A DNA stretch of 64,000 nt from assembly GCA_036583965.1 (NCBI GenBank), contig JAZBQD010000015.1, positions 89,577,809 to 89,641,808 of the forward strand, written 5' to 3'. Both the position numbers and the translations under genes were made by a program. Positions 43,681 to 58,002 of the stretch are shown here, one piece after another (position 1 is the first letter of the stretch; each line of letters begins with the position of its first letter). The notes below the pieces were generated by a model. The model did no database searches. It had not been told where the DNA came from and saw nothing but the letters and a program-made list of their open reading frames with translations. The DNA comes from Prunella strophiata. Taxonomy: Eukaryota > Chordata > Aves > Passeriformes > Prunellidae.

Positions 43681-46600
43681 GGTGATTGCTGGCTCGAGGC
43701 ATGTGTGTTAATTGCGTTATCTTATGCAAAAGAGGTGAACTTTTAAAGTTTAACTGAAGTTTGCTTTGGGATTTGCGTGGGGTTCCTCTCGACTGGAAGC
43801 TTCGGAATGCAAGTATGCTCCGGGGCTAACATAATGGGATAATGGCATTTAGTGGGGGTTTCCTTTTGCATCCTTACGAGTAATATTCTGAAGCCTAATT
43901 GAGGTTTCATTTTTACTTTAAATAACATTCATTTAAGCCTGTTCTCTCTGTAATTTTGACAGTTAAGTTGTTTTTCACATACCTTTTCTTTAGGTGTGCT
44001 TTGCTACATGTAAGATGCAAGTGCAACTCTACAAAGCTTCTTAGCCTTGAAGAGACTACTGCTCTGATTAATCCTCACACTTTCCAGGTTCAGGCTCTTG
44101 GTGTTTACTATGAAATACATAAACTAGATGCAGAAACAAATATTAAAATATCCAAGTGTTCGTAGTCCATAGTTAAAACAATTACATTTATTATATGGAA
44201 AAAGAAATCCCAACTGAAGTTGTTTGAAGGTTTATACATCTGGCTGTAATATTCAATCTACTTTAAAATTCCATGCGAATTCTGTATGAATCATACCTTA
44301 TTTTTAAATGAATGTAATTTTACACTGAAAATATTCATAGCATATTAAAGCAATATCCATGGCCTGGCTTAGACTAACAAAAGCCATAAAGTTCAGTATG
44401 GAAGGAAAGCATTTATCCTCATTTAACCTCTGTATCCTGGGTTTCTAAGCATTTCTTCTCACAAACTGTGTAGTTATTCATTGTTTGACCCTTGCAGGAC
44501 TTTAGGTTTAGTGAAGTAAGGAAATGCCAGGTGGCCAAGTTCTGTTCCCAGCTACTTCAGACTACACCATGGTAACTTTATTTGTTTCAGAGCTGTCACC
44601 ACAGCTTTACCACAGATTTACCTGACTGTAACTGGAGCCTGAATTTGTTCATTAGCTTCTGTCATATTTTTTTTACTTTGCCAGCTCAAGTAAAAGTTTT
44701 TAAATACAGGATTTGTATGTAAATTGGATAATGCACAGTTTGATTCCCCCTTTACTAGGACTTGCAGAATTGGAAATATTCTTTTAGTAGAGACAAGAAA
44801 CTCCAGTGCTGTTTTGTATGGCTAAAAGCTGTAAGCTTTCAGTCCTGGTGACTTTTTAGTGAAAATTCTGATATGCCAAAACTAAAAGCTTTAGGGAAAC
44901 TATTTTATGTGTACACACATAAATAAACTTTAAAAATTGAGATGAGAAAGACTTTTAAAGTGTTACAAGAATTACAGCAATGACATTCTGAAAGAGAGGC
45001 AGTTTAAATATAGGAAGCTCATATTTTCCTTTTTGGTGGCTGGACTTCAGAGGCTTCACTGGCTTCTGCATCTGGCTTCCTCTTAGTGTGAGGTGGGCTC
45101 CACCATGGCTTAGGACACCAAGGAAAGTTGCAGGAAGCCTGTAGAGAGCTGCAGGGGTTTAACACAGGACAAAAAATTTACTGTTTTGTAAGTCAGGTCT
45201 TGATTTGTTCTTGTTCTGTGTTAATGCATATTTAAGGAGGCATTTAGGTAAAGTTTGTTTTCAGTATAAGAACCTAGAAAGACATATTTTAAATTATTAA
45301 AGTATGTAAAGGGAAAATGCCTCATCTTATTTATTATACAGGAATTTGATACTCAAGTATGAATGAATGGAAATGGATTGTCAAAGACTTACTTAAATGT
45401 CACAATACTTTTAAGTGTAAACAGATTTTATAACACTTACCTGAAGTATCATTTTTGATAGCAGTATCCTTATTTTGGAGAAAACATGGTTTAATACTTA
45501 ATTTTGTATGTGAGACTCAACTGCTTGTTACATGAAGTGGAAAATTAAAAGAAACATTGCGAAGTTTTTGCAGAGCTGCAGCCTAATCTAAACATTATAG
45601 AAAGGTTAGAAGTTTGTAATTGTAGTTCCTGTTGCTATATTTCTCCACCCTGTTGCCTTTTCATTTGTCAGTTTTCCATGTAAACTTTAAGAGATATGTT
45701 TTATTTAGAGTTTGGAGCATGATAGATTTGCACTGACATGCATACGTTACATAATTCCAAGAGGTATCCATGTGCAGTAATGATTATGAAAAAACATGAA
45801 AAGGGAGAGTGCATTTAGGCTGAGAGGACTGAATCAATCACCATTCTTTCCAGTGGATGTACTGGCTGAAGAAGCTCATCATTCTGAAATGTGCCATTGT
45901 ATAGTGCATTCAGATGATGTGCCAAGGTCTGAAAGCTGTGAAAATAATAATTCCTGACTAGCAGCTGTGGACATGGTGATAAAAATTTCTTTCTTACCAG
46001 AGCTTAAAATAAAGACTGCACCTTGGTAATTACCAGATAAAGCAATCTGGCTTGCAGGAATTATAATAGGTAAGAGAAAATTCCCCATGTTAAAACGTGA
46101 GGTGGATAATTTTGCTTGTAATAAGGAGGAGTGGAATTCAAGGACACTCATTATTTTGTATGGTATAAAGAAATGAAGACACTGGAGTAGGAGTGATTGG
46201 AGATACTGCTGTGCAAAAGCTGGAGCCAGTTCTGCAGAATTTCACTTCTACCAAATTTTACCCCTAGGACATCAGCCATTCTTTGTGGAGGAAGATACTC
46301 ACTTAAATTCACTGTTCTTGAATGGCTGCTCAGCTTTTTGTTCTGTACAGAAGAGAAGCATGTAGTCATAAATTGTATTGTTCCTTTAAACAGACTTTTT
46401 GGTATTTCAGTCCTTTTTGCATGACAATAACAGATGCATTCTGAAGTTTTCCTAGTATAGTGTGCTTACATGTGTTGATGGATTTTAGAAAACATTTGCT
46501 CAAAATTTAAACATGTTTTAGCAAATACTGCTTAATTCTTCATCTTTGAAAAAGTGGAAAGGCTTTTTCAGTATGGAACGAGAAGACAAGTTGCAAGTCC

Positions 46601-49600
46601 TGTGTGTATCAATCTGATAGTTACCTCCTGTGTCATCAAAGACAAATCATGAAGGTTTCTGTACCTGGGCTTTGTAGATATAATACGGAGTAAAAAATTA
46701 CAGATTCACAGAATATTCTGAGTTGGAAGGCACCCACAAGGATCATCAAGTCCAGTTGTTAGGTGAATGACCCGTATGGGGATTGAGCCCACAGCCTTGG
46801 TGCTGTTAGCACCATGCTCTAACAGGGATATTCTGAAGCTCACTCAAAAAGTGAAACATTTTGTGATGCCCAGTGAATGGAAGCTGTGTAAGTTCTCAGA
46901 ACGGACAATGGAATTGTACATTGTATTTTAAGTCATGCTTGTAAAGTTGGGCAAAGCCTTTCTGGTCAAAATACCCAAACACAAGAGTATCCACTTACAT
47001 GGAAGTCAGTACTTTGGTATCCTATTTATTTTGCAGATGACATCAATACACATTTTACTTGATGAAATTCTAAAAAATAGGTTGCTCTGTAAAATACTTC
47101 GGTTGCAGCAGTCCCTGTGCAAGTCAAAATTGTTGCAAGGCTGTCACAGAAGGAAGAATTTGAGTACTGAATTGCCTGAAGATGCCACCTCTGAAATGTG
47201 GACACTACAAATACACTTTCCAGAAATAACATCACATTGCTACCCACAGGCATCCATGGGTAGTTGGTTAAGCTTTTTCAGAAAATGCACAGACTAGCTA
47301 GGAAAATTCTTAAACTGGTTGGAGTTTGCCAGTTAGTGCCTCTAAGTGAAACCACCTCCAAAACACCAAATTTGAGCTAGCTGCTCAGGTAAAGTCAGTG
47401 GTTTCTTCCTTGTTTTTTGGTTGGTTGGGGCTTTTTTTTTTTTTTTTTTTTTATGTCTTAGTAAAATGAGGATTAACACAGTATGAATATTATTTAATAG
47501 CAGAACTGAAAATAGGCTCCAAGTCTGCTGATTTCCATCCATAGTGTGTGGGCAGTGGAAAAAGAAAATGGAAATTTACAACATCTTTCCTGAAAGTCAG
47601 TAGAACAGTAAGCTGATCAAACTGTACAGTCCCAGAAGACCTTTAATTGCTAACTAGGAATGGTTTATCTGGAAATGGTTCTCATGCCCATTCTGTCTCC
47701 TTCCTACAGTGAAGCAGCAGCCTCACTGTACTCTACAGCTTGGTGTAAGGATGAAGTGCTGGGTTGCCATCCTTGAAAGGCAGCTGGGATTCAGGACAGA
47801 AACCTGAACATAAACTGGATATAAGCTGATGACTTTTCTCTTACAAGTATTATTTCCTATATTTGTGAACGTGTATGTATTTTATGATACATGTTTTGTT
47901 GGCATGAAAACTGTAACACGATTATTTTCTTCAGTTTTTGAAGGTGACTTTAGAACTTTGGCTGTCTGTGCTTTTCAGGATTCCAGCTCAAAGCAACCAA
48001 ACATCTGTTACTGTAGGTGCCCTATTTCAGTGCAAAGAGGTGTTAGTGAGGGTAAGGTATGCACAGGTCTGATGTCTCCTGTATACTCACTCCCACATTT
48101 TTGTGTACATTGTGAGCATTTTAAGGTAGATCTTAAAATGCAAAATTAACTTCAAAAGTAGTGGTTTTTTGATGTGTTGATTAAAATGGTGCATTATTTA
48201 GAACATTATGTAGAACAACTGTTTCACTTAAATCTTATTAATGATCCAATATCCATAGATAGGTGAATTACAATAATTTTAAAAGATTTAAGAATTGTTA
48301 AAATAGATCTTGGGTTCGTTAATTTTCTGCAAAAGTTTCTGGAGTGTTTCAATTTTTGCCCTATAGTTTTTATATAAATAATTTTACAAGACTCTTCGGA
48401 CTTTTTCTTCTTACAAAACCTTTGTTGTTGGAGGTATTTTTATTATTCCTTCAATTTAGAGGAAGGTGATACCTATTTCAAAATAAATATCCTGGGTTCT
48501 CCAAGTAATTATTTTATAAATAAGCGAAAAGTCTTTAATACTGGAAAAATTAAAACCGTCAAACTTATCAAAATCCTGTGATTCTGTGAAATTATCTACT
48601 GCTTTTTGGAGCAAAACATGCATAGTTAATGTAGACAAAAGTAGCTTTGTGGAGTAGAACATATTTTCATGCTTTTTGATCATTCCTGATGCTGAAGATT
48701 TATGTACAAAATAGAGACAGAAGTAGAGAGCACACAATATAATGCCTGTGCCTTGAATTCAGTTGAGTTTTTTGAAATAAATTATTATGTTATGTTCTTG
48801 TTATAATAGGTGGTAGTCTGTAGTAGCTGCTAAGTGGAAAGTTAGGTAAGAATTTTCTCCATCGTTTTATGTCTGAATGTTGTGTTTGTGTATTCACAAT
48901 TTAATGAAATATCCTCCTTTCCCGATGAAAGTTTTATGTTTGGGTTTAGTTCAGAGGTTGACTTTCCTGGAAAGCTTATGGGAAAATATTTTGGCTGGTT
49001 TTGATTTTAAAAAAAATTGTATGTTTTTCCCATTTGAAATGTAGCTGGAGAAAGGGACTTGTGTTATATAAGCACAACTGTATAATTTGACAGTTTTAGC
49101 CTGGCCATTTCTCATTGACGGTTTAATTACTTTGGAAATAAAAATTGAAAATGTATTTTAAAATCCTGGTGTCTGTTTCTAGTTTACTTTTAGCTGCTTT
49201 ATGCTGTTTTGAAAGACTTTCATGCTGGTTGCTACGGTTTGGTGAGGCTGGTACTGCTGTGCTCTTAAACTGCTGTAAATTAGTACTAATTAATAAATAC
49301 CTGCTACACTTGCTGCTGCTTTGGAAGGATGAGGCTTCCTTGGATGCTTAGTTAGACCTTAAGGGAAGTACCTAACACCTGCTATGTAAAGCAGCTTTTA
49401 TTACTCATGAGAATTAGACTTTTTGGTGGTGGATTGGAGCATTGATTACAAGATCCTTGGTCACACATCAGCTTTGTAATCCAAACATTCTGATTGTGTT
49501 GGAAGAAGTCTGCCTCTCAAAAACAGGTCCTGAAACCCCAATGCTGTAAGTACCTGTGAGACTGATCTCCTGATTTGCTCACCAAATAAGATGGATTATT

Positions 49601-52600
49601 CACATACTCAAGGTTTCTACAGTTGTGTGCAGGATTGTAGACCTTAATAATTTAACATAGCTGACATCTCTGTGACAGGTTTAAAAGCTTTATATAAGAT
49701 AGTACTACCTAATATTATTAGGTCTGGCTGTCCTATAACACTTCCCATTTTGGGCTTTAAAAGTGAACATGTCCAAAACACTAACAATTTGCTTAATTTT
49801 CCTTAAAATTTAATATAAGATGTGTCAGGTCCTAAAGCCTTGTAAAATCTTTCCAATGTTTTAACAAAGTCCTGGATGTAGCAACTGTGAGAAAAGTCTT
49901 TTTGTCCATGGTAAACTGCAATCTGATGTATCCTATTACTGAAGCCAGCTGGGAGTGTACCCAGACTGAATGATTCAATTGCAGAGTTTGTGTGTGTCAC
50001 TTCTGACTTGTAAATGTCAGTTCAATTTGCAAGTTTAAGCCTCCATCTAATCCACAGCAGGCTTTGCTGTGAGGGAATGCAGATGCTGAAAAGTGAAGCA
50101 GGATCTAGCAGTAACTACAGAACTTAAGGCTTATGAAAAATGAATGCCATGGCTCTCATCAGAGTAAGAATTTTGTTACGTTGTGGCTATTTTTTATTTA
50201 AAATGTTCATGTATATGCAATTTTCTGGGTTTTATTTTTTTCTGGTGTGTTTAAGAGGTGACCTGGCAAGGTAGAGTTTGGCCTGCAGTGCACATCAGAG
50301 TGGCCAATAATACAGGGGAGGTATCATATATATATTTTATTAGAAGTCTGAATGTTGTTAGATTACATCTCTTTTGTGTGTTTAAATGAGCAATTATCCT
50401 TTAGAAAATGCATTCATCTTTAGTTTTCAAAAAAAAAAGTTTTGCTTGTCTTTTCAGAGTATTTTTTAGTTTTAAACTTTATTGAAAAAAAACCCCAAAA
50501 CCCAGATACGTGATCTTTCTTGGCACAGAAGGTCATATATCTTGGCTTACCATCTGGTTAAGTAATTCGATTGAAAAATGAGCTAGGCAACAGAGCAATT
50601 TTTGTCATTTTTGCAAGTGCCTTACAAAAATACTTACTTGAAATGCTTTCACTTCACACTTCTTCATAGCTACCTTCCTGCCCAGTTCTAAACACAGCCC
50701 TCTGTCTTCACTGCATTTTCTGTCTCAGAAAAAATGAATAGCAGTCTATCAGCTTGCATACAGTAGGAACATTCAGGAAAAATATTCTAAATTACTGCAT
50801 GAACATTCGTTATTTTTAATTTGAAGCTAACTTCAAAAGTTTATCAATTACATCACATTTAAATCTGTTATGGGTTCTTTTATTTGGAAGTGACTTTTGT
50901 TTGTGAATTCTAAAGTAAATTAAATTAAATTTACTTCTTAAGTAAATTAAACAAGAGCATTTTACAGTACTTTTAAACTTTAGTTATGGTTTAACTAATA
51001 CATTTTAAAAGCTTTTTCAAATTAATCTTCCCAAAAGTTCTGGCTAATAAACCCTTCTAAGCTGTGGTATGGTGATTGCAGAGTTTACTATGCCTAGTTC
51101 TCTGTTCTGCTCCTCTCCTCAGTCTGCTGGACAAGAGCAGCACAACAATGTGGATACTTGTTGAGCAGCCAGGGTGGTTCACAGAGGGTACACAGCACAA
51201 ACTTATGTTCAGAAAAACCAAATACAGGGGACTGTGACCTGGGGAGGCACGAGGCACGGGCAGATTGCTCACTGTGCTGCAGCAAGGGCCATCTTTTGCA
51301 GAAAGTGGGCCAGGCAGCAAAAAGTGGTAACATCTTCAGTGTTCCCTGACATCTTCAGGTTTTGGCAGGACTTGCGTCAGTAGCAAGAACATCTCTGTAA
51401 ATGATCTGTCTACAAACAGGGAAATAGGAATGTGCTCTCTCCTGGAAATGTCTGTTCAGTTAAACTGTACAGTGAGATGGTTTTGGTGATTTGTTTGTTT
51501 GGTTTTTACTTTGTTTTTTGTTCTGTTGTTTTGTTTAAGTTTGTATTTTACTGATACTTCTTCCAAGGGAATTTGCTGGAGAAAAAGGTAGAATGTACAC
51601 ATTGCTCCACACTGACTCCAGTTTTGGGTGTTACTGAATATTCTTGTTCAGTAAATTATACTGAATTATAATGCTCATTATACTGGAGTGTTCAGCTCAT
51701 TGCACGTGGAAGTAGTCGTTGAGTGTTTGAATTTGTACTATATATTCATACTGAGTAATTTTCTTTGTGTAGATAAGCTGTAAGAGTCCTTTTCTTCCTT
51801 CATGCAATTCTTGAATGTATTCTTGAATATCTTTCCACACTTTTCAAGCAGTACAAAAGTCTGCTTCTCATGTGGACATTCCTGATTCCAAAGGTCCTCA
51901 CAAAGTGAGGCCATCCTGGAGAAACTGTGCAAGAGGAAATTCTGAATGCAGTTAGTGGTGGGATAAGGCAAGCTTCCTTCTCTGGAGTTATGATTATATT
52001 CTGTACAGACTGATTTGGATGAACATGTGGAATCTTTCTCGTTTATGTGGTTTTGGCTGGGAGCACTGACTGCTTTTCAAACTTAGTGTGTAGTAATGCA
52101 TATTGAGCTTCTTTATAACCTATAAGTAGTTACACATCACTTTCTTCTCCTGTAATCTAGACCCAATAGTCTGGAATTTTCCTGGTAGTAACCTGCAAAA
52201 TCATCCAAAATATGCCCCCTTAAACGTTCCTGAAGCTTCCCATACCAAATACTCCCTTTTGACTAGTGAAACAGATCATGTTCTTTGGCATGGGCTCTGT
52301 TCCTGACCTCAGAGAAATAGTCATGAAAATAAATTGAAACAGTTCAGAGCAGTTGGAAGCAGCTTCTTTGGAATTACTACTAGGTGTGGTTTCTGCATTC
52401 TTCTGAGGATACCTGGTTTTGTGCTTGGGGTTTTTCTGTAAAGGCTGATACAAGTTGTCTTCATAGACTTGCAACTATTTCTATTTTGTATTTTGCTCAT
52501 GTAAATTAAATGTTTCATCCTTACAACACATTGGGACCTTTAAAACTTGTTTTTTGGAATGCAGAATTTTTGCTTACTTGCATTATGTTGTCATTGCAGA

Positions 52601-55136
52601 GCTGAGTACTGGCCCATTTTGCTTTCTGTCATTGCATTTTATTCTGGCAAATATAGTATAATACGGAAATTCGTCAATATTTTTTTGTGCCAGTTGATAT
52701 TTTCAGATTACATTTGAAAAAGAACTCAAGTGTTTCAGGATATTTTAAAAGCAAATCTGTAGGTAATTGAAAAAATGAATTAATCTATATTTATAGCTAA
52801 TGAAGGAAAGGGGTGAAGGGACAAATGTTGCATGTACAGTTATTGTACGTTTGTTTGGCAGTAGATTTCCAGATTCTTTCAGTGTACAATGAGATGAAGA
52901 TGGGAAGAAAATAAAAAACAGCTTAAGTGAAATGATATGGTTTATTTATTTGTTAAAATAGTAGTGGACTGGGAAGAGAACTCCTATTTATTTATTGCTA
53001 AAGTGGTGCTGCTTTAGTGAGATCACTCTGTCATTCATTAAACTGTCAGAAGAAAATGCACAATACTGGGGGATGGAAGGATGTGAAAACTGTCAGAACC
53101 CACTCAAACACAAGAAAGTTTCTCACATGCCTGACCATTCATCCATGACAAGGGACTGTGCAAGGATTACAGAGAATGAATGTGCTGGTTGGTGCCTGTT
53201 GGCCTCACGAGGTGGAGCTCCTCTCCTTCCTTACCTTGCTCTGGGCCCTTGGAGGAATTGCCCTTGTCCTCAACATTGCATAGAAATACCTTCAGTATGT
53301 GCTTCTGTCTCTGTCCTTCTCCTGGCCACTTACCAAGTGCTGCTGCTCTCTTTTATGCTACTCCTAGCATTTATTGGCCACATGGTTAAGTGGATAACAG
53401 ACATGGGCCAGTTGGAGAGGGATCAGGTTTTTTGTTGTTTAAGGCTCTGTTGAGTGCCCAGACCTTGCAGATCACATGCCTACACCAGTGCTATTCTGGC
53501 ACAAATAGAAGTCAGGACCCTCTTTCTTTTTGGGGAGTAAGATGAAATTAGATCAGTTTTAGCTTATAACTATGCCCTGAGCATGTGGCTAGATATGATG
53601 CTGTCTAGTACAACTGCCATTCCCATAGGAAGAAGGGGATTTCTATTACATTTCTGTGCCAATACATAGTACTTCGTCTGTTGCTGGGGCAAGTCCAGTA
53701 AACTGGTCTGATGAAAATGATTTTCTTTTTTGGAGGTTGGCAGAAGACTGACTAAATCTTCTGTCAGATCAGTCAGTGGGACTGTCTCTGTGGTTGCACT
53801 CTTACCAGGTCTGATGGAGAGGAAGCTAAGGAAGAGAGAGGTGACGGGGAAGGAGGCAAGTAGGAGCTTTTTTTTTCAGGGGAAGCCCACAGTTTCACCA
53901 GATTGGAAGGTGTTGGAGACATATTCCATCTAAATATTTAAAATAACAAAGTACAAATTTGAGTAGAATTTGAGTTGAGGGTACATTTCTTTCTTTCCTC
54001 ACAGTTCTAATGACTTGCTTTTGAATAAAAAAAGTTGGTCTTCTGTCATAAAGGGAAAATTTAATAAGAATTAGAACTACTTTGTCATTAACAAAACAAA
54101 GCACTGTTTTAATTATTTTGAATGCTTCTGGGTTTTTTAGCTCTTATGAAATGTTTCTCTTTTTTGTGTGTATAAAGTCAGACTTAATCATCAGATTTTG
54201 CAGTATCCACAGAGATTAGCTGACTTGGGTATTAAAACCAAATGTAAAGTAATATGAATAATAGTTCATTGAATGATTTTATTTATGGAATAAAACATTA
54301 GATTTATTACATAGTATACATGGACATTTTTTTATTAGCAAAACAAAATAAATTGGAATTCTAATATCTCCTAAAATCTGAAACTTATACTTGCTTGTTT
54401 TTAACATTTGAATAAGTTGATTTTCTTGTTACAGATGACTCAGATTCCCACCAGCCTGCTAAGTGTGTTAATTTACAAAAGCTGTAAAAGGCAGGCATTA
54501 AAAAAAAAAAGTCATAGAGTAAGCAGAGTGCCCTTCAGCACTGATTACATGCTCATTACCTCTCACTCCCCTTGTGTGCTTTGTATCCTGGCTCTTTATT
54601 CTCAGGAGACACATACATGTGCTACTTTGTCCTGAGCTCCTGCCTGGGAATTAAGGGAGCTGTGATGGTCCTGTTGTCCATCAGCTCAGGAGATCCAACT
54701 ATTGAATGAAAAGGTGCAGGAATGAATTAAAGCACAAGCAGAAGCTGGACTGGCACAATGTGTAGAGGGATCAAGAGTGTGCATATGGTGATACCCTTGG
54801 GGTGGCAGGAGGGAATTGAAGGCCCCTGAGGACCTCCCTCATCCAGAATATTGGTGTGTGTGGATTTACTGAGCTTCTGCCTCTCCACATCCATCTTCTG
54901 GATGAGTGCCACCGAGCACTCATTTGTCACTTGCCTAGTCATTATCCATTCTCTTCCCTTGGCCCTCTGACAGAAGAGTTTGGGATATAAAGCTGTTAGT
55001 TCAAGCTCAACTCAGACAACCTGATGACATTAACAAGGGAAAGGGGGGATGTGTTCTGAGAAAACAGTGGGTTGTTTGTTCACTAGCATTATTTTAGGTT
55101 TAGGACTGCTGCGTGTACTTGAGCAGTACAAGCAAC
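43681..55136. other. Non-coding AT-rich region (intergenic or large first intron)
   Basis: No supported exon. It contains one CR1 fragment (46704-46825) and a 21-base poly(T) (47432-47452). Somewhat GC-richer, unidentified stretches occur at about 51060-51380 and 53180-53450. The open frames (longest 152 residues at 52995-53453) have no recognisable domain. Confidence 0.55.
46704..46825 (-). mobile_element. CR1-like LINE 3'-end fragment
   Basis: Reverse-complement CR1 signature: ttcacagaatattctgagtt, ggaaggcaccc, ggatcatcaagtccag, then the end ggattgagcccacagcc and ttagcaccatgctctaac, found in a common avian CR1 subfamily. Confidence 0.8.
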
Positions 55137-55697
55137 ACCAACTCAGCAAGTTTGTCAATGACACCAAGCAGTGTGGTGAGGTTGACAGAGCTGGAGGGAA
55201 GGGATGCCATCCAGAGGGACCTGGACAGGCCTGAGAGGTGGGAGCATACAAACTTCATGAAGTTCATCAAGGCCAAGTGCAAGGTCCCTCACCTGGGTTG
55301 GGGCAATCCCAAACATGGATACAGGCTGGGTGATGAGTGGATTGAGAGCAGCCCTGTGGAGAGGGTCTAGGGGGAATTGCTGGATGAAGAACTGAATATG
55401 AAAGCCTGTTGCATTCTGGGCTGCATCAAAAGAAGTGTGATGCATGTTGAGGCAGGGATTCTGCCCCTCTGCTTGGCTCTGGTGAGACCCCACCTGGAGT
55501 GCTGTGTCCAGCTTTGGGACCCTCAGGATAAGAAAGATGTGGAGCTGTTGGAGCAAGTCCAGTGGAAGGCCATGAAGACTATCAGAGGCCTGGAGCACCT
55601 TTCATAAGAGGACAGGCTGAGAGAGTTGGGATAGTTCAGCCTGGAAAAGGCACTAGAAAGACCTTAGAGCATCTCCCAGTGCCTAAAAAGGGCTCAA
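55137..55697 (+). mobile_element. CR1 LINE fragment (ORF2 end and 3' region)
   Basis: Plus-strand CR1 order: aactcagcaagtttgtcaat, agagggacctggacaggcct, catcaaggccaagtgcaagg, ccccacctggagtgctgtgt, gagcaagtccagtggaaggc and ctgagagagttgggatagtt. Frameshifts and stops throughout show it is a dead copy of part of the reverse-transcriptase reading frame and beyond. It is the longest CR1 piece in the right half. Confidence 0.92.
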
Positions 55698-57954
55698 CTA
55701 TGCCATGTGAGCCACAGATATTAAAGTACACAGTGAAGCTTTGTGGAGCTGGACAACTTTCCAGAACAGTTGGTTTTTCCCCCTCTACTCCTTCATTAAA
55801 TAAATAGTTAAATGTATATAAAGACTTTTACAAAGAACACTTTTAAAAACTCCCAAATCCTGTTGCCTTCCCAGTTAGGTTTATTTTAGAAGAGAAAACT
55901 TGCTGGCTCTAATGTATGGAGCTGAGTTCTAATACATTCTTTTCTATTATGTCAGTGTTGGTAAATTTGAGTTTTGAAGGCACCCTAAAATTTGAGCGTA
56001 TTTTTGTTGGAAGGACAATTACAGACATAATAACCACTTAAAATCAGTGGTTTCATAATGTTATTTAAATATTGGAGATTTATGTGCCAAATATTGCTTA
56101 TCATGTGATATGCTTACCATGAGGCACAATGCATTGTAAATGCAGGGAATCAAAACTGTGCTTGTCCAAGGTCTGTGCACAGCTGCAGGCAACTCCTGGA
56201 CATGTGCTCAGAACTGCCCTGCTGGCCCAGGAGAGCAGCCTCTGCTGAGAGGTGAGCACTTCAGCTGCCTCTGGCTGCTTTTCTGGTTGTTTACTATTAT
56301 GATTTGCTCTGAAGTGTTGAATTTTAATGTCACACTGTTCTTAATTCTGTATAATTCAACCAGTTTCTAGTGTTTCCAGTGTTTTCCAGTTTCCAGGCCT
56401 GTTTCCACCAGGCCTTTGAAGGACTGGTGGCTGCTCTCTTTAAAGCTTTCATGGCTAGAAGTGAACATAGAGTACAGGGCTACAAACTGATTTTCCCAGG
56501 TAGGATGGTGGCTGTAGCATGTACTGCCATTGTGCAGCAGCTCCCTGCTTTGTTCTGGGTTTCACAGAATTTGAAGGAGCTTCAGTTTCAACTAGGAAGC
56601 TCAGTTCATACTTGACTTTACATGAAACAGTTGTAAAACTTTTAATGTCTGACTTTTATTTCACTTGAAATGGGTTGAAAGCATCTCAGGCAAATATATA
56701 AACCTCCTCATCTTTCACATGTAATGTTAACAGGCATTTGAAGAGATCAATGTAAAGTCTTATGAGATCCATAAACCTTTTTGATTGCAGAAGGAAAATG
56801 CATTCATTTCTGAAATCTCTCTGAGAAGTGGAAAAGAAAAATAGGTCATTAATCCAACGTGGAACAGAAAGTGTGAAGTTACAGCTTGCAAATTATTTTT
56901 ATTCAATGTACTATTAAAAGATGAAGACAGAAGCACTTGTAACCTTTGTAACTACAGAATTACAGTTCTTTTTAAAGCATTTGCAGAAGATGTGTATTCA
57001 TGCTATGGTTTTCGGTTTTCAGATGAAGAAAATATGCTTGCTTACTTGAACTGACCTTTGCAGAGTCATCTCTCAATTGGGATCTGTAGTGCACGTTTTT
57101 TCCTTATCCTGACCTTTTTTCAAGGAGGAAAAGATGTTGAATGAATTTGGTATATTGTGTCTTTCTCAGGGGATAGATTAGTTGATAGTTTTGGCTATGT
57201 CAGGGTGAAAATGAAACCCTGTGTTTTGACAGCTGACCTGAGAGCAGCCATCAAACATGTTTTTGAGTCATGAAAGTATTTGAAAATGTTCCTGTCAAAT
57301 AATGGCATACAAAGTTCTTCCCTGACCTTGGAAATTATTGTTTGTTTTAACAAAACAGTCTTGTGGCATCTCTAGTTTCTGTGAATTAGGACCAGTAGGG
57401 TTCTTTAAAATTAATCTGTATTATCATTAATATAATAAAACAATCTAATCCCCTGGGTCAGAAAATCATAATTAATTTGTTCTAGTGTCAGTCTGCTTTC
57501 TTTCATGCTGCATTTCATTTTCTAATGGAGGTTACAGGAAGAGAGAAATCATAATAGGACACTGAAAATTGAACTCTAATTTACATGGGAAAATATAATA
57601 ATAGTAAAGTAGCAGTAAATTTCCTTTGGGAAAACAAGGTTTTCTTTGGTACTGTTGCTCTTGGTGAAGTTGTATGTGCTTTGACCTTGTCATCAGTGAC
57701 CTCAATAGAATAATTCCATAGACTTAAATTCACTACAGGATTTAATGTATTTTCCTTTTTCTTAAATTCCCTAGATAATTTTACTGATTTCATAGGAAAC
57801 ATACATTTAATTTACTTTTAAATAACCAGCTTGTGCTAATGTCAGGATGTTACGAACATTTCTAAAGCTTTTGCACAAATGTTCTGTAACTGAGTTAAGT
57901 GAATTAACACTTTCATTCCATATTTAAAATAATTTACACTTCTTGTTCTTACAG

Positions 57955-58002
57955 TGACTGCAACACAGAAGTATCTGTTCAAGTCCCTGAAGAAAGAATC
58001 CT
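57955..58002 (+). other. Candidate 48-base non-coding exon
   Basis: A strong pyrimidine-rich acceptor (cacttcttgttcttacag) and a near-consensus donor (cct/gtaagtaa) bracket 48 bases. No ATG lies inside, so it could only be a 5' UTR or non-coding RNA exon. It lies 14.3 kb downstream of the 43 kb island donor, on the same strand. Confidence 0.25.

Noticed and set aside
47432..47452. 21-base poly(T), considered as the tail of a minus-strand processed pseudogene
   Set aside because: The adjoining sequence gives no recognisable coding similarity on the minus strand and no target-site duplication that I could see.
50905..50955. Palindrome-like aaattaaatt/aatttact sequence
   Set aside because: It is a low-complexity A/T stretch; the pairing is short and expected by chance in such DNA.
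52995..53453. 152-residue open frame on the plus strand
   Set aside because: It is the longest frame in the AT-rich right half, but shows no recognisable domain, no splice or promoter context and ordinary chance composition.
55030..55807. Open frames of 73-147 residues
   Set aside because: They lie in a dead CR1 copy; the sense strand has several stops and frameshifts, and the antisense frame is a shadow.
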